Positions 37,593 to 48,496 of a stretch of 64,000 nucleotides of DNA are shown in pieces. Under the pieces are notes generated by a model. The model was not told where the DNA came from, did no database searches, and saw nothing but the letters and a program-made list of their open reading frames with translations. Source of the DNA: Ramlibacter aurantiacus (lineage in GTDB: Bacteria; Pseudomonadota; Gammaproteobacteria; Burkholderiales; Burkholderiaceae_C). The stretch spans positions 1,178,001 through 1,242,000 of the forward strand of contig NZ_JAEQNA010000001.1 in assembly GCF_016722895.1 (NCBI RefSeq), given 5' to 3'. The position numbers and the translations under genes were made by a program. How positions within the stretch are numbered: position 1 is the stretch's first letter; each line of letters starts with the position of its first letter.

Positions 37593-38260
37593 GCCTGGGC
37601 ACCTCCCTTGCCGGGTTCGACAGCAGCCGCGGGAGCGGGCGCGGGCGCCGCGGTGGTGGGCGGCATCTTGACGATGCGCAGGCGGTCGCCGGCCTTCACG
37701 CGCACCGCCTCCGAGGGATCGAAGCGTCGGGTGTCCTTGCGTTGCCGCAGCGTCAGCGCGATGGCCGCGATCATGGCGACGAGCAGGATCGCGGCGGCCA
37801 CCTGCAGCGGGTACAGGTAGTCGGCGTAGAGCAGCTTGCCCAGCTCACGGGTGTTCGAATAGTCGGGGTCGGCGGCCGCCGCGGCACCAGCGGCGAGTCG
37901 GGTTTCCTCGCCGACCCTGAAGCCTCCCATCAGCACCGCGGCCATCTCCAGCGCGATCAACACGCCGATGAAGCCGGCCAGCGGAAAGTGCTTCCAGAAG
38001 TTGCTGCGAAGCCGGTTGACGTCGATGTCCAGCATCATCACCACGAACAGGAACAGCACCATCACCGCCCCCACGTACACCAGCACCAGGGTGATCGCCA
38101 GGAACTCGGCACGCAGCAGCAGCCAGACGGCGGCGGCCTGGGAGAACGCGAGCACCAGGTACAGCGCGGCGTAGACCGGGTTGCGGGCGGTGATCACCCG
38201 GAACGCGGCGAACAGCAGCACCGCGGAGAAGAGATAGAAGAAACCGGTCTTGAGGTCCAT
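37589..38260 (-). CDS. nuoJ: NADH-quinone oxidoreductase subunit J
   Basis: This 223-residue membrane subunit has five hydrophobic helices, with [18 protein letters not shown] in the third, the pi-bulge helix. The final about 30 residues are alanine/proline-rich ([18 protein letters not shown]), an extension beyond the usual end. It overlaps nuoK by four bases. Confidence 0.96.
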   Translation of the reverse strand: MDLKTGFFYLFSAVLLFAAFRVITARNPVYAALYLVLAFSQAAAVWLLLRAEFLAITLVLVYVGAVMVLFLFVVMMLDIDVNRLRSNFWKHFPLAGFIGVLIALEMAAVLMGGFRVGEETRLAAGAAAAADPDYSNTRELGKLLYADYLYPLQVAAAILLVAMIAAIALTLRQRKDTRRFDPSEAVRVKAGDRLRIVKMPPTTAAPAPAPAAAVEPGKGGAQA

Positions 38261-38293
38261 GTCGTTCTGCTTGGTCGGAGGCTCGGAAGCTTC

Positions 38294-38812
38294 TCAGCGG
38301 TACTTGGCGTCCGCGGCCTTCGCTGCGGCGATGTCTTTCTCGTAGCGGTCGCCCACGGCCAGCAGCATCTCCTTGGTGAAGTACAGGTCGCCGCGCTTTT
38401 CCCCGTGGTACTCGAGGATGTGCGTCTCGACGATGGAATCGACCGGGCAGCTCTCTTCACAGAAGCCGCAGAAGATGCACTTGGTCAGGTCGATGTCGTA
38501 GCGCGTGGTGCGGCGGGTGCCGTCGGCGCGCTGGTCCGACTCGATGGTGATCGCCAGGGCCGGGCACACGGCCTCGCACAGCTTGCAGGCGATGCAGCGT
38601 TCCTCGCCGTTGTCGTAGCGGCGCAGCGCATGCAGCCCGCGGAAACGCGGGCTGAGCGGCGTCTTCTCCTCGGGGAACTGCACGGTGATCTTGCGGCTGA
38701 AGGCGTACTTGCCGGTGATCGCCATGCCTTTGAACAACTCCACCAGCATGAAGCTGGAGAGGAAGTCCTTTACCGAGAACGCCGACTTCTTTTCGATCGT
38801 CTGAGTCGACAT
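38294..38812 (-). CDS. nuoI: NADH-quinone oxidoreductase subunit I
   Basis: This 172-residue peripheral-arm subunit carries two [4Fe-4S] clusters (N6a and N6b) with motifs [12 protein letters not shown] and [12 protein letters not shown]. An N-terminal amphipathic region ([18 protein letters not shown]) anchors it to the membrane arm. It begins one base after the nuoH stop. Confidence 0.97.
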   Translation of the reverse strand: MSTQTIEKKSAFSVKDFLSSFMLVELFKGMAITGKYAFSRKITVQFPEEKTPLSPRFRGLHALRRYDNGEERCIACKLCEAVCPALAITIESDQRADGTRRTTRYDIDLTKCIFCGFCEESCPVDSIVETHILEYHGEKRGDLYFTKEMLLAVGDRYEKDIAAAKAADAKYR

Positions 38813-38813
38813 G

Positions 38814-39896
38814 TCACTTCCAGATGTTGTAGGGGGTCTGCATCCAGATTCCGACCACCACCAGCCAGACCAGCGTCACCGGAATGAAGATCTTCCAGCC
38901 CAGGCGCATGATCTGGTCGTAGCGGTAGCGCGGGAACGTGGAACGCACCCACAGGAACATGGTCACCACCATGAAGGTCTTGATGCCCAGCCAGATCCAG
39001 CCGGGAATGGCATTGAGCACGGGCGCGTCGATCGGGGGCAACCAGCCGCCCAGGAACAGCACCACGGCCAGGATGGAGACCAGCCACATGTTGGCGTACT
39101 CGGCCAGGAAGAACATGGCGAAGCTCATGCCCGAGTACTCGATCATGTGGCCGGCCACGATCTCCGATTCGCCCTCGACCACGTCGAAGGGGTGGCGGTT
39201 GGTCTCGGCCAGGCCGGAGATGAAATACACCACGAAGATCGGCAGCAGCGGCAACCAGTTCCAGGACAGGAAGTTCAGGCCCATGCCCGCGAAATAGCCA
39301 CGATCCTGGCCCAGCACGATGCCGGTCATGTTGAGCGTGCCGGACACCATCAGCACGACCACCATGCAGAAGCCCATGGCGATCTCGTAGCTCACCATCT
39401 GGGCCGACGCGCGCAGCGCACCCAGGAAGGCGTACTTGGAGTTCGAGGCCCAGCCCGCGATGATCACGCCGTACACCTCGAGCGAGGTGATGGCCAGCAG
39501 GAACAGCAGCCCGGCATTGATGTTGGCCAGCGCCTGTTCAGGGCCGAACGGGATGACCGCCCAGGCCGCCAGCGCCGGCATGATGGTCATGATCGGACCC
39601 AGCAGGAACAAACCCCGGTTCGCCGCCGTGGGGATGATGATTTCCTTGGTCAGGAGCTTGACCGCGTCGGCGATGGGCTGCAGCAGGCCGAGCGGCCCGA
39701 TGCGGTTGGGGCCCAGGCGGATCTGGGTGAAGCCGATCGCCTTGCGTTCCCACAAGGTGAGGTAGGCCACGGCGCCCATCAGGGGCAGCACCACCGCCAC
39801 GATCTTGATCAGGGTCCAGACCACGGGCCAGCCCATGGTGCTCCACCACGGCGCGCCAATCAGGCCTTGTCCGTAGCCGTAGAAGGCGTCGATCAT
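38814..39896 (-). CDS. nuoH: NADH-quinone oxidoreductase subunit H
   Basis: This 360-residue membrane subunit forms part of the quinone-binding cavity. It has eight hydrophobic helices, [20 protein letters not shown] and the glutamate-rich loop [19 protein letters not shown]. The start ATG 39896 overlaps the nuoG stop by ATGA; the open frame upstream is antisense-like and within nuoG. Confidence 0.97.
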   Translation of the reverse strand: MIDAFYGYGQGLIGAPWWSTMGWPVVWTLIKIVAVVLPLMGAVAYLTLWERKAIGFTQIRLGPNRIGPLGLLQPIADAVKLLTKEIIIPTAANRGLFLLGPIMTIMPALAAWAVIPFGPEQALANINAGLLFLLAITSLEVYGVIIAGWASNSKYAFLGALRASAQMVSYEIAMGFCMVVVLMVSGTLNMTGIVLGQDRGYFAGMGLNFLSWNWLPLLPIFVVYFISGLAETNRHPFDVVEGESEIVAGHMIEYSGMSFAMFFLAEYANMWLVSILAVVLFLGGWLPPIDAPVLNAIPGWIWLGIKTFMVVTMFLWVRSTFPRYRYDQIMRLGWKIFIPVTLVWLVVVGIWMQTPYNIWK

Positions 39897-42049
39897 GCCG
39901 GCTCTCCCTCGGTGGCGCGTGCCATGCGGGCGTCGGCCGTGAGCTGCAGCGACGGGGCGCGGCGCACGATGCTGTCGAGTTGGTAGATCGAGGCGCGCGC
40001 CGGGCGGCCGGCCAGCTCGGACAGGTCGATCGGCGCGGTCGTCCGGTTGTCCAGCAGTTCGCCCTGCACGAAGCCTTCGGCCACGTGCTGCGCCCCGCGG
40101 GCGGCGACCAGCACGTCCTGCGCCGACTCGTAGTCGAAGCCCGGCAGGCCCAGCATGTTGCCCAGCACGCGCAGCACCTTCCAGCCCGGGCGCGTTTCGC
40201 CCAGGGGCTTGGCCACCGCGTGGAAGCTTTGCACCCGCCCTTCGGCGTTGACGAAGGTGCCCGGGGTTTCGCTGAAGGGCGAGATCGGCAGCAGCACGTC
40301 GCTGATGTCGAGGTTGCACCGGAAGGGACTGAGCGTGACCACCATCTCGGCCTTGCCCAGGGCCGCGGCGGCGCGGGTGCCACCGGCGGCGTCGTACGCG
40401 GGCTCGGTGTTGAGCAGGAGGGCCGCCTTGAGCGCACCTTCATTCAGCATCTGCGAGGCGTTCAGCCCACCGGCTCGCGGCATCGCGCCGACCAGCTGGG
40501 CGCCGACGGTGTTGGCGGCCTCGGTCAGGTAGCCGACGGCGGCGCCCGTCTGCTCGCCAATCCAGTTGGCCAGGGCCAGCAGCGACGAGGCACGCGCATG
40601 GTGCGCGGCGGCGTTACCCAGGAGGATGGCCTTGCGCTCGCCCGACAGCAGGGAGCGCGCCATCGCCGCCCAGGTCTCGCCCTGCACGTCGGAGTTGGCG
40701 TCACCCACGGACGCCGGAGCCTGCACGCCCTTCTGGTCGGCGACGGCACGCGCCACGCCAGCCAACGCCCGGGCCCACTGGGCAGCCGGCACGACGGCCT
40801 TGGACTGCAGCACCATGGCCCAGTCGTGGTCCTCGTCATGCAGCACGCTGACCTGCGCACCCCGGCGGGTGGCGGCGCGGATGCGCAGCGAGAACAGCGG
40901 GTGGTCCTTGCGCAGGTTGGAGCCCACCACCAGCACGCGCTGCAGGTTGGACAGGTCGGCGATGCGCATGCCCAGCCAGCGCACGCCCTCGCCGGCCGTG
41001 AATTGCGCGTGGCGCAGGCGATGGTCGATGTTGTCGCTGCCCAGGCCCTGCACCAGTTGCCGGGCGAGGAACAGCTCCTCGACGGTGCTGTGCGGGCTCA
41101 CCAGGGCACCGATGCGCTCGGCGCCGTGGTCGGCCTTGATCTGCTTGAGGCCGTTGGCCACGTATTCGAGCGCGGTCTGCCAGTCCACCGTTTTCCAGGC
41201 GCCACCCTGCTTGAGCATGGGCGCGGTGAGCCGCTCACCGGAATCGAGGGCCTCGTAGGAGAAGCGGTCGCGATCGGCCAGCCAGCACTCGTTGACCGAC
41301 TCGTTCTCGAGCGGCAGCACGCGCATGACTTTCTGGTTCTTGACCTGCACGATCAGGTTGGCACCGGTGGAATCGTGCGGGCTCACGCTCTTGCGCCGCG
41401 ACAGCTCCCAGTTGCGGGCGCTGTAGCGGAACGGCTTGCTGGTCAGGGCACCGACCGGGCACAGGTCGATCATGTTGCCGGAGACCTCGGAATCGACCGT
41501 GTCACCCAGCACGGTGGTGATCTCCGAATGTTCGCCACGGTGGATCATGCCCAGCTCCATGACGCCGGCCACCTCCTGGCCGAAGCGCACGCAGCGGGTG
41601 CAGTGGATGCAGCGGCTCATTTCCTCCATGGAGATGAGCGGGCCCACGTCCTTGTGCAGCACGACGCGCTTTTCTTCCTCGTAGCGCGAGCTGGCGGCGC
41701 CGTAGCCGACGGCCAGGTCCTGCAGCTGGCATTCGCCGCCCTGGTCGCAGATGGGGCAGTCCAGCGGATGGTTGATCAGCAGGAACTCCATCACCGACTG
41801 CTGGGCCTTCACGGCCTTGTCGCTGCGGGTGCGCACGATCATGCCGTTGGTCACCGGCGTGGCGCAGGCCGGCATGGGCTTGGGCGCCTTCTCCACGTCG
41901 ACCAGGCACATGCGGCAGTTGGCCGCGATGCTGAGCTTCTTGTGGTAGCAGAAATGGGGGATGTAGGTGTCCGCCTTCTCGGCCGCATGCATGACCATGC
42001 TGCCTTCGGCGACCTGCACCTTCTTTCCGTCGAGTTCGATTTCAACCAT
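39893..42049 (-). CDS. nuoG: NADH-quinone oxidoreductase subunit G
   Basis: This 718-residue peripheral-arm subunit has an N-terminal [2Fe-2S] ferredoxin domain (CYHKKLS, NCRMCLV), then [4Fe-4S] clusters in [20 protein letters not shown] and [17 protein letters not shown] large molybdopterin-oxidoreductase-like domain follows, which is structural in complex I. The start [16 protein letters not shown] is at 42049; an upstream run-on frame to 42112 is less likely. The length is shorter than E. coli NuoG and normal for this order. Confidence 0.96.
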   Translation of the reverse strand: MVEIELDGKKVQVAEGSMVMHAAEKADTYIPHFCYHKKLSIAANCRMCLVDVEKAPKPMPACATPVTNGMIVRTRSDKAVKAQQSVMEFLLINHPLDCPICDQGGECQLQDLAVGYGAASSRYEEEKRVVLHKDVGPLISMEEMSRCIHCTRCVRFGQEVAGVMELGMIHRGEHSEITTVLGDTVDSEVSGNMIDLCPVGALTSKPFRYSARNWELSRRKSVSPHDSTGANLIVQVKNQKVMRVLPLENESVNECWLADRDRFSYEALDSGERLTAPMLKQGGAWKTVDWQTALEYVANGLKQIKADHGAERIGALVSPHSTVEELFLARQLVQGLGSDNIDHRLRHAQFTAGEGVRWLGMRIADLSNLQRVLVVGSNLRKDHPLFSLRIRAATRRGAQVSVLHDEDHDWAMVLQSKAVVPAAQWARALAGVARAVADQKGVQAPASVGDANSDVQGETWAAMARSLLSGERKAILLGNAAAHHARASSLLALANWIGEQTGAAVGYLTEAANTVGAQLVGAMPRAGGLNASQMLNEGALKAALLLNTEPAYDAAGGTRAAAALGKAEMVVTLSPFRCNLDISDVLLPISPFSETPGTFVNAEGRVQSFHAVAKPLGETRPGWKVLRVLGNMLGLPGFDYESAQDVLVAARGAQHVAEGFVQGELLDNRTTAPIDLSELAGRPARASIYQLDSIVRRAPSLQLTADARMARATEGEPA

Positions 42050-42074
42050 GTGTGCTGTGCTTCCGGTCAGCTTC

Positions 42075-43442
42075 TCAGCCACGCGCGCCTGCGGGCACGG
42101 GGACTCGTCCATCGGAGGTCGGCAGGTTCGGGCGCGCGATCTTGGCCTCGAACTCGTGCCTGAAGTGCTTGATCATGGCCCGCACCGGCATCGCCGCGGC
42201 ATCCCCGAGGGCGCAGATGGTGCGGCCCTGGATGTTGTCGGCCACCGAGTTGAGCAGGTCGATGTCGGACGGCTTGCCGTGGCCGTTCTGGATGCGGTCG
42301 ATCACGCGCCAGAGCCAGCCTGTGCCTTCGCGGCAGGGCGTGCACTGGCCACAGGATTCGTGCATGTAGAAGTAGGACAGACGCAGCAGGCTCTCGACCA
42401 TGTCGCGGGTCTCGTCCATCACGATCACGGCGCCCGAGCCGAGCATGGAGCCGGCCTTGGCGATGGAGTCGTAGTCCATCGTGCACTGCATCATGAGGTC
42501 GGCCGGCAGCACCGGCGCGGAGGACCCGCCCGGAATCACCGCCTTGAGCCTGCGCCCGCCGCGCACGCCGCCGCACAACTCGAGCAGCTTGGAGAAGGGG
42601 GTGCCCAGCGGCACCTCGTAGTTGCCCGGCAGCTCGACGTCACCCGAGACCGAGAAGATCTTCGTGCCGCCGTTGTTCGGCTTTCCGCACTCGAGGTAGG
42701 CCTGGCCGCCGTGGCGGATGATCCAGGGCACCGCCGCGAACGTTTCGGTGTTGTTGATGGTGGTGGGCTTGCCGTACAGGCCGAAGCTCGCCGGGAACGG
42801 CGGCTTGAAGCGAGGCTGGCCCTTCTTGCCTTCCAGCGATTCGAGCAGCGCCGTTTCTTCGCCGCAGATGTAGGCGCCGAAGCCGTGGTGAGCGTGCAGC
42901 TGGAAGCTGAAGTTCGAACCCAGGATCTGGTGGCCCAGGTACCCGGCGGCCCTGGCCTCCTCGAGCGCCTCTTCGAAGCGGTCGTAGGTCTGGAAGATCT
43001 CGCCGTGGATGTAGTTGTACCCGACCGAGATGCCCATCGCGTAAGCCGCGATGATCATGCCCTCGATGACGATGTGCGGGTTGTAGTGCAGGATGTCCCG
43101 GTCCTTGCAGGTGCCGGGCTCGCCCTCGTCGGAGTTGCACACCAGGTACTTCTGCCCGGGGAACTGCCGGGGCATGAAGCTCCACTTGAGGCCGGTGGGA
43201 AAGCCCGCGCCACCCCGGCCGCGCAAGGCCGATTCCTTCACGGTGGCGATCACCTGGTCCTGCGTCAGCCCCTCGCCGAGGATCTTGCGCAGCGCCTTGT
43301 ACCCATCGCGCGCTTCATAGTCGCGCAGTCGCCAGTTGGTGCCGTCCAGGCCGGCGTAGATCTGCGGCTCGATGTGGCGGCCATGGAAGCAGGTCTGCAC
43401 CCCGGTCGCCTGGAATTGCGCCAGCACGTGTTGCGCGTTCAT
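42075..43442 (-). CDS. nuoF: NADH-quinone oxidoreductase subunit F
   Basis: This 455-residue subunit binds NADH, FMN and a [4Fe-4S] cluster and starts electron transfer. [14 protein letters not shown] is the FMN site, [17 protein letters not shown] the NADH site, and [12 protein letters not shown] with a later CALGD gives the cluster ligands. The start ATG 43442 overlaps the nuoE stop by four bases. Confidence 0.97.
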   Translation of the reverse strand: MNAQHVLAQFQATGVQTCFHGRHIEPQIYAGLDGTNWRLRDYEARDGYKALRKILGEGLTQDQVIATVKESALRGRGGAGFPTGLKWSFMPRQFPGQKYLVCNSDEGEPGTCKDRDILHYNPHIVIEGMIIAAYAMGISVGYNYIHGEIFQTYDRFEEALEEARAAGYLGHQILGSNFSFQLHAHHGFGAYICGEETALLESLEGKKGQPRFKPPFPASFGLYGKPTTINNTETFAAVPWIIRHGGQAYLECGKPNNGGTKIFSVSGDVELPGNYEVPLGTPFSKLLELCGGVRGGRRLKAVIPGGSSAPVLPADLMMQCTMDYDSIAKAGSMLGSGAVIVMDETRDMVESLLRLSYFYMHESCGQCTPCREGTGWLWRVIDRIQNGHGKPSDIDLLNSVADNIQGRTICALGDAAAMPVRAMIKHFRHEFEAKIARPNLPTSDGRVPVPAGARG

Positions 43443-43948
43443 CGGGCTTGCTCCGCCTGTTTCAGGCCTTCGACGAGCTGGTCGAGCTTGTCGTCGCTCA
43501 TGAAGCTGCACATGGTGCGGTCGTTGACCAGCATCACCGGCGCGTCGGCGCAGGCGCCCAGGCACTCGGACTGCTGCAGCGTGAACAGCCCATCGCCCGT
43601 GGTGCCGCCCATGGGCACGCCCAGGCGCTGCTCCAGGTGGTGCAACGCATGCCCGCCGCCTCGCAGCTGGCACGGCAGGTTGGTGCACACGTTGAACTTG
43701 TAGCGGCCGACCGGAGCCTGGTTGTACATGTTGTAGAAGGTGGTGACCTCGTGCACCGCGATCGCCGGCAGGTTCAGATAGGCCGCGATGGCCTTCTCGG
43801 CCTCGGGCGACACGTGGCCCTGCTCCTGCTGCACGATGGCCAGGCAGGCCATCACGGCCGATTGCTTCTGCTCGGGCGGGTACTTGGCCACCTCCCGATC
43901 GAAGCGGGCACGGGTAGCCTCGGAAATGAAAAATGACTCGTCAGCCAA
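43439..43948 (-). CDS. nuoE: NADH-quinone oxidoreductase subunit E
   Basis: This 169-residue thioredoxin-like subunit carries a [2Fe-2S] cluster bound by [11 protein letters not shown] and CLGACADAP. The first about 70 residues are helical. It is overlapped by nuoF and separated from nuoD by a 135-bp gap that contains a repeat element. Confidence 0.97.
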   Translation of the reverse strand: MADESFFISEATRARFDREVAKYPPEQKQSAVMACLAIVQQEQGHVSPEAEKAIAAYLNLPAIAVHEVTTFYNMYNQAPVGRYKFNVCTNLPCQLRGGGHALHHLEQRLGVPMGGTTGDGLFTLQQSECLGACADAPVMLVNDRTMCSFMSDDKLDQLVEGLKQAEQAR

Positions 43949-44002
43949 TTACGTTCTCCAAAGAGGGCTGCGCGAGGCCACCGCTCAGCGGCAGGCCCAT
44001 CC

Positions 44003-44083
44003 AGCGGCAACCGCGGAACCGGCATTGCCGGGCCGCTGGTTGCGCCCCCCTCGGGGGGAGGCGCCGAAGGCGCTTCGGGGGGG
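44003..44083. repeat. Palindromic intra-operon repeat, copy 1 (between nuoE and nuoD)
   Basis: This 81-bp element begins agcggcaaccgcgg, continues with ccggcattgccgg and ccgctggttgcgc, then cccccctcgggggg and cgccgaaggcg. It forms two or three GC-rich hairpins in series, with inverted arms ccagcgg/ccgctgg around it. A closely similar copy lies at 46040-46124. It ends directly at the nuoD stop codon. Confidence 0.8.
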
Positions 44084-45337
44084 TCATCGATCAATTTCAC
44101 CGAAGACGATGTCCATCGTCCCGATGACGGCAACCGCGTCGGCGATCATGTGGCCGCGCGACATCTCGTCCATGGACGCCAGGTGCGGGAAGCCGGGCGC
44201 GCGGATCTTCAGGCGGTAGGGCTTGTTGGCGCCATCGCTGACGATGTAGATGCCGAACTCGCCCTTGGGGTGCTCCACCGCCGCATAAGCTTCGCCCTCG
44301 GGCACGCGAAAGCCCTCGGTGAACAGCTTGAAGTGGTGGATCAACTCCTCCATGTTGGCCTTCATCGACTCGCGATCGGGTGGGGCCACCTTGTGGTTGT
44401 CGGTGATCACCGGGCCGGGGTTGGCGCGCAGCCAGTCCACGCACTGCTTGATGATGCGGTTGGACTCGCGCATCTCCTGCACCCGCACCAGGTAGCGGTC
44501 GTAGCAGTCCCCGGTCTTGCCGACCGGGATGTCGAAGTCCATGCGATCGTAGACCTCGTAGGGCTGCTGCTTGCGCAGGTCCCAGGCCACGCCGCTGCCG
44601 CGCAGCATGGGGCCCGTGAAGCCCAGGTTGATGGCCCGGTCGGCCTCGACCACGCCGATGCCCACGGTGCGCTGCTTCCAGATGCGGTTGTCGGTCAGCA
44701 GGGTCTCGTACTCGTCGACGTAGCCGGGGAAGCGGCGCACGAAGTCGTCAATGAAATCGAGCAGCGAGCCTTGGCGGTTCTCATTGAGCTGCCGGATGGC
44801 CCGCTCGTTCTTGATCTTGCTCACCTTGTACTGCGGCATGCTGTCGGGCAGGTCGCGATAGACACCGCCCGGGCGGAAATAGGCCGCGTGCATGCGCGCA
44901 CCCGACACCGCCTCGTACATGTCGAACAGGTCTTCCCGCTCGCGGAAGCAGTAGATCAGCATGTTCATCGCGCCGATGTCCAGGCCGTGCGCGCCGAGCC
45001 ACAGCAGGTGGTTCATCAGGCGCGTGATCTCGGCGAACATGACGCGGATGTACTGGGCGCGCACCGGCACCTCGAGGCCCAGCAACTTCTCGATGGCCAG
45101 GCAGTAGGCGTGCTCGTTGCACATCATCGAGACGTAATCCAGCCGGTCCATGTAGGGCAGCGACTGGATGTAGGTCTTGGTCTCGGCCAGCTTCTCGGTG
45201 GCGCGGTGCAGCAGCCCGATGTGCGGATCGGCGCGCTGGATCACCTCGCCATCGAGCTCGAGCACCAGGCGCAGCACGCCGTGCGCCGCCGGGTGCTGCG
45301 GACCGAAGTTCAGGGTGTAGTTCTTGATTTCTGCCAT
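44084..45337 (-). CDS. nuoD: NADH-quinone oxidoreductase subunit D
   Basis: This 417-residue peripheral subunit forms the quinone reduction site with NuoB and NuoH. It is hydrogenase-like, with the N-terminal [20 protein letters not shown] and the quinone-site segments [14 protein letters not shown] and [10 protein letters not shown]. The start is ATG 45337 (MAEIKNYTL); a TTG nine bases earlier is possible. It ends at a repeat element before nuoE. Confidence 0.97.
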   Translation of the reverse strand: MAEIKNYTLNFGPQHPAAHGVLRLVLELDGEVIQRADPHIGLLHRATEKLAETKTYIQSLPYMDRLDYVSMMCNEHAYCLAIEKLLGLEVPVRAQYIRVMFAEITRLMNHLLWLGAHGLDIGAMNMLIYCFREREDLFDMYEAVSGARMHAAYFRPGGVYRDLPDSMPQYKVSKIKNERAIRQLNENRQGSLLDFIDDFVRRFPGYVDEYETLLTDNRIWKQRTVGIGVVEADRAINLGFTGPMLRGSGVAWDLRKQQPYEVYDRMDFDIPVGKTGDCYDRYLVRVQEMRESNRIIKQCVDWLRANPGPVITDNHKVAPPDRESMKANMEELIHHFKLFTEGFRVPEGEAYAAVEHPKGEFGIYIVSDGANKPYRLKIRAPGFPHLASMDEMSRGHMIADAVAVIGTMDIVFGEIDR

Positions 45338-45346
45338 GGACGCCAA

Positions 45347-45961
45347 TCAGAGCTTGCCGTAGTGGTCCTCGCGGATCACGCGGGGAGTGATCTCGCGCGG
45401 CTCGATGGTCACCGGCTGGTAGATCACGCGCTGGCGCTCGGGGTCGTAGCGCATCTCGACTTCGCCGGAGACGGGGAAGTCCTTGCGGAACGGATGGCCG
45501 ATGAAGCCGTAATCGGTGAGGATGCGGCGCAGGTCGTCGTGCCCCTCGAACACGATGCCGAACAGGTCGAAGGCCTCGCGCTCGAACCAGTTGGCGGCAC
45601 TCCACAGGCCATTCACCGAATCGACGACCGGCAGGTCGTCGTCCGGCGCGAAGACCTTGAGGCGAACGCGCTGGTTCAGGCTGATGGACAGCAGGTGCAC
45701 GACCACCGCATAGCGTGGGCCGTCCCAGCCCCCGATGCGGTAGTCGGAGTAGTCGACGCCGCACAGGTCGATCAGCTGCTCGAACTGGCAACCCGGCGCG
45801 TCACGCAGCGTGCGCGCGGCCTGCAGGTAGTCGGCCGCCGCGACAGTGACCGTCACCTCGCCCAGCGCCAGCTCGACACGCCTGGCCAGCGGCCCCAGCG
45901 CGTCGGTCACCGAGCCGCGCAAGGCCACGGGGTCCACAGCAAACGAAGTGTTGGGAGTCAT
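45347..45961 (-). CDS. nuoC: NADH-quinone oxidoreductase subunit C
   Basis: This 204-residue peripheral subunit has the conserved [21 protein letters not shown] near the C-terminus. It is a separate gene, not fused to nuoD as in E. coli. It lies downstream of nuoB, with 166 bp between holding copy 2 of the repeat. The stop is nine bases before the nuoD ATG. Confidence 0.96.
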   Translation of the reverse strand: MTPNTSFAVDPVALRGSVTDALGPLARRVELALGEVTVTVAAADYLQAARTLRDAPGCQFEQLIDLCGVDYSDYRIGGWDGPRYAVVVHLLSISLNQRVRLKVFAPDDDLPVVDSVNGLWSAANWFEREAFDLFGIVFEGHDDLRRILTDYGFIGHPFRKDFPVSGEVEMRYDPERQRVIYQPVTIEPREITPRVIREDHYGKL

Positions 45962-46039
45962 ACGATGGATCCGGGACGAAATCGACGAGGAACATGGCCG
46001 CCGAGCACGCAGGCAGCCGCCGCAGGCGCTGCCCCCTCA

Positions 46040-46124
46040 AGCGGCAACCGCGGAACGGGCTTGGCCCGGCCGCTGGTTGCGCCCCCCTGGGGGGGACGCG
46101 GCCGGAGGCCGCTTCGGGGGGGGG
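46040..46124. repeat. Palindromic intra-operon repeat, copy 2 (between nuoC and nuoB)
   Basis: This element matches the copy at 44003-44083 over about 80 bp, with shared blocks agcggcaaccgcggaac, ccgctggttgcgcccccct and gcttcgggggg. The differences are compensated in stems, such as gcggccggaggccgc in place of gcgccgaaggcgc. It ends three bases before the nuoB stop. Confidence 0.8.
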
Positions 46125-46127
46125 CCG

Positions 46128-46607
46128 TCATGCTCTGGCAATCGTCTGTGTGCGGCGGATCTTCTGCTGCAGCTGGATGATTCCGTACAGCAAGGCCTCG
46201 GCCGTGGGCGGACAGCCCGGCACATAGACATCTACCGGAACGATGCGATCGCAACCGCGCACGACCGAGTAGCTGTAGTGGTAGTAGCCGCCGCCATTGG
46301 CACAACTGCCCATGGAGAGCACCCAGCGCGGCTCGGGCATCTGGTCGTATACGCGGCGCAGCGCCGGAGCCATCTTGTTGCACAGCGTGCCGGCCACGAT
46401 CATCAGGTCGGACTGGCGCGGGCTGGGACGGAACAACATGCCGAAACGGTCGATGTCGTAGCGGGCGGCGCCCGCATGCATCATCTCGACCGCGCAGCAC
46501 GCCAGGCCGAAGGTCATCGGCCACAGCGAGCCGGTCTTGGCCCAGTTGACGACCGTGTCCACCGTGGTGGTCACGAATCCTTTTTCGGAAATGCCTTGGT
46601 CTGCCAT
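46128..46607 (-). CDS. nuoB: NADH-quinone oxidoreductase subunit B
   Basis: This 159-residue peripheral subunit carries the terminal [4Fe-4S] cluster N2. The ligands are the adjacent cysteines in [10 protein letters not shown], then GSCANGGG and PGCPPT. The start is [15 protein letters not shown] at 46607. It is second in the operon, 38 bp after nuoA. Confidence 0.98.
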   Translation of the reverse strand: MADQGISEKGFVTTTVDTVVNWAKTGSLWPMTFGLACCAVEMMHAGAARYDIDRFGMLFRPSPRQSDLMIVAGTLCNKMAPALRRVYDQMPEPRWVLSMGSCANGGGYYHYSYSVVRGCDRIVPVDVYVPGCPPTAEALLYGIIQLQQKIRRTQTIARA

Positions 46608-46645
46608 GGAGAGATGTCTTTCAGGCCAGCCGCGGGGGCCGGCTC

Positions 46646-47017
46646 TTATTCCCAGTCGAGGGCGCCCTTCTTCCACTCGTAGACGAAGCCCACGACCAGG
46701 ATGAGAAGGAAAACCATCATGGCCCAGAAGCCCGTCGGCCCGATGTCGGTGAGCGCCACGGCCCACGGAAACAGGAACGCGATTTCCAGGTCGAACAGGA
46801 TGAACAGGATGGCAACGAGGTAGTAACGCACGTCGAACTTCATGCGCGCGTCCTCGAAGGCATCGAAGCCGCACTCGTAGGCGGCATTCTTGGCAGGATC
46901 AGGCTTGTGGAACCCGGCGCCCCGGGCAAAGACGTGGCCGAGCACTTGCGGCACGACCCCAACCCCAATACCCACCAGGATGAACAAAAGGATGGGAAGG
47001 TATTGTTCGAGGTTCAT
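46646..47017 (-). CDS. nuoA: NADH-quinone oxidoreductase subunit A
   Basis: This 123-residue, three-helix membrane subunit is first in the 14-gene operon. The conserved loop [20 protein letters not shown], with its cysteine, and [12 protein letters not shown] are seen. A tRNA-Leu gene lies 55 bp upstream on the same strand, so the operon promoter may be shared with or lie close behind the tRNA. Confidence 0.97.
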   Translation of the reverse strand: MNLEQYLPILLFILVGIGVGVVPQVLGHVFARGAGFHKPDPAKNAAYECGFDAFEDARMKFDVRYYLVAILFILFDLEIAFLFPWAVALTDIGPTGFWAMMVFLLILVVGFVYEWKKGALDWE

Positions 47018-47072
47018 CTTGGGCCTGGATCACCGCTTCGAGCCACTGGGCCTGACCAGTGACTCTTTTTGA

Positions 47073-47157
47073 TGGTGCCGTCGGCGAGACTCGAACTCGC
47101 ACAGCTTTCGCCACTACCCCCTCAAGATAGCGTGTCTACCAATTTCACCACGACGGC
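47073..47157 (-). tRNA. tRNA-Leu (GAG)
   Basis: This 85-nt class II tRNA has the acceptor GCCGTCG, an encoded CCA, the anticodon stem-loop CTATCTTGAGGGGGTAG and a long variable arm. It lies between secG and nuoA, its usual place in Burkholderiales. Confidence 0.97.
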
Positions 47158-47275
47158 AGTTTTGAACTGCCCGGTCAGCTTGAGGTGCTGTTGGATACTA
47201 GCCTTACCGGGCAGCCTCAGAGTTTACCCTGAAACCGGAGTGCCTCCCGAGGGCAGGCACCAGAAATAAATGAAC

Positions 47276-47704
47276 TCAGCGGGTCGGGATCTGGCCCGCG
47301 CCGGTCGGCGCCGGAGACGGCACGCCCGTGGGGGCGGCCGGCGGCTGCGACGGGGTGGTATTGCCCGGGATCTGGTTGGCGCCCGTGGGCGGCACTGCCG
47401 GCGCCGGCTGCACCGGCTGCTGCTGCACCGCGCGCCGCTCGAGCACGCTTCCCGAGTCGGCCGGCCGTGCGCCACCAAAGTAGGCCAGGCCCAGCGTGCA
47501 CAGGAAAAACACGGTCGCCAGGACGGCCGTGGTGCGCGACAGGAAGTTCGCGCTGCCGGTCGCACCGAACAGGCTGCCCGAGCCCCCGCTGCCGAAGGCG
47601 GCGCCCATGTCGGCGCCCTTGCCGTGCTGCACGAGGATGAGGCCGATCATGGCCAGCGCGCTCAGCAGCTGGAGCGTGAGGATGGCGGTGAAAAAGAAGT
47701 TCAT
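47276..47704 (-). CDS. secG: Protein translocase subunit SecG
   Basis: This 142-residue inner-membrane protein assists SecYE. Two membrane helices (ILTLQLLSALAMIGLILVQH and TAVLATVFFLCTLGLAY) flank the loop GADMGAAFGSGGSGSLFG, a family signature. The last about 60 residues are proline/glutamine/alanine-rich. It starts at ATG 47704, 29 bp after tpiA. Confidence 0.94.
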   Translation of the reverse strand: MNFFFTAILTLQLLSALAMIGLILVQHGKGADMGAAFGSGGSGSLFGATGSANFLSRTTAVLATVFFLCTLGLAYFGGARPADSGSVLERRAVQQQPVQPAPAVPPTGANQIPGNTTPSQPPAAPTGVPSPAPTGAGQIPTR

Positions 47705-47733
47705 GGAAAAAGACTCCGGGTTCTGCGCAAGGC

Positions 47734-48483
47734 TCAGGCGGCGCTGGCCGCGCTGATGATCTGCAGGAAATCGGCGGACTTGAGCGACGCGCCGCCGATG
47801 AGGCCGCCGTCGATGTCCGGCTGGGACAGCAGCGACCGCGCGTTGGCCGCATTCATGCTCCCACCGTAGAGGATGTGGACACGGTCGCTTTGAGGGGTGG
47901 CCGCATGCAGTTGAGCCCGCAGCACGGCATGCACCTGCTGGGCTTGCTCGGGTGTGGCGGTCTTGCCCGTGCCGATCGCCCACACGGGCTCGTACGCGAC
48001 CGCGATCTCGCTGATGCAGTGGCCGTTGGTGTGAATGACGGCCGCCAGCTGGCGCTTGACCACGGCTTCGGTCTGGCCCGCCTCGCGCTCGGCCATCGTC
48101 TCGCCCAGGCAGACGATGGGCGTGATGCCATGGGCAAGCGCGATCCGGGCCTTCTCCGCCACCAGGTCGTCGGTTTCGCCGTGGTACTGGCGTCGTTCCG
48201 AGTGGCCGACGATCACGTAGCGCACGCCGAACTCCTTGAGCATGGCGGCCGACACCTCGCCGGTGTAGGCGCCCTGCTCGTGGGCGGACAAGTCCTGCGC
48301 CCCCAGCTCGAGCCGGCTGCCGTGGCGCAGCACCTGCACCTGCGCCAGGTAAGGCGCAGGCACGCACACGGCCGCGAGGCATCGGCTTTCGGCCAAGCCC
48401 GCGACCACCGCACGCACCAACGCGTCATTGGCCTCGATGCTGCCGTTCATCTTCCAGTTGCCGGCGATCAGTTTCTGCTTCAT
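47734..48483 (-). CDS. tpiA: Triosephosphate isomerase
   Basis: This 249-residue glycolytic enzyme interconverts dihydroxyacetone phosphate and glyceraldehyde 3-phosphate. The catalytic lysine is in GNWKMNG, the histidine in VIVGHSERR, and the glutamate in AYEPVWAIGTGK. GGSMNAAN is the phosphate loop. It is 13 bp downstream of the quinone oxidoreductase gene. Confidence 0.98.
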   Translation of the reverse strand: MKQKLIAGNWKMNGSIEANDALVRAVVAGLAESRCLAAVCVPAPYLAQVQVLRHGSRLELGAQDLSAHEQGAYTGEVSAAMLKEFGVRYVIVGHSERRQYHGETDDLVAEKARIALAHGITPIVCLGETMAEREAGQTEAVVKRQLAAVIHTNGHCISEIAVAYEPVWAIGTGKTATPEQAQQVHAVLRAQLHAATPQSDRVHILYGGSMNAANARSLLSQPDIDGGLIGGASLKSADFLQIISAASAA

Positions 48484-48496
48484 GTCTCTCGCTTGT

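Noticed and set aside
35031..37820. A 929-codon plus-strand open frame across nuoL, nuoK and part of nuoJ
   Set aside because: Antisense shadow of well-supported complex I genes; composition is H/Q/R/D-rich and lacks protein-like patterning.
39980..42163. A 727-codon plus-strand open frame across nuoG
   Set aside because: Antisense shadow of nuoG; no ribosome site and no domain.
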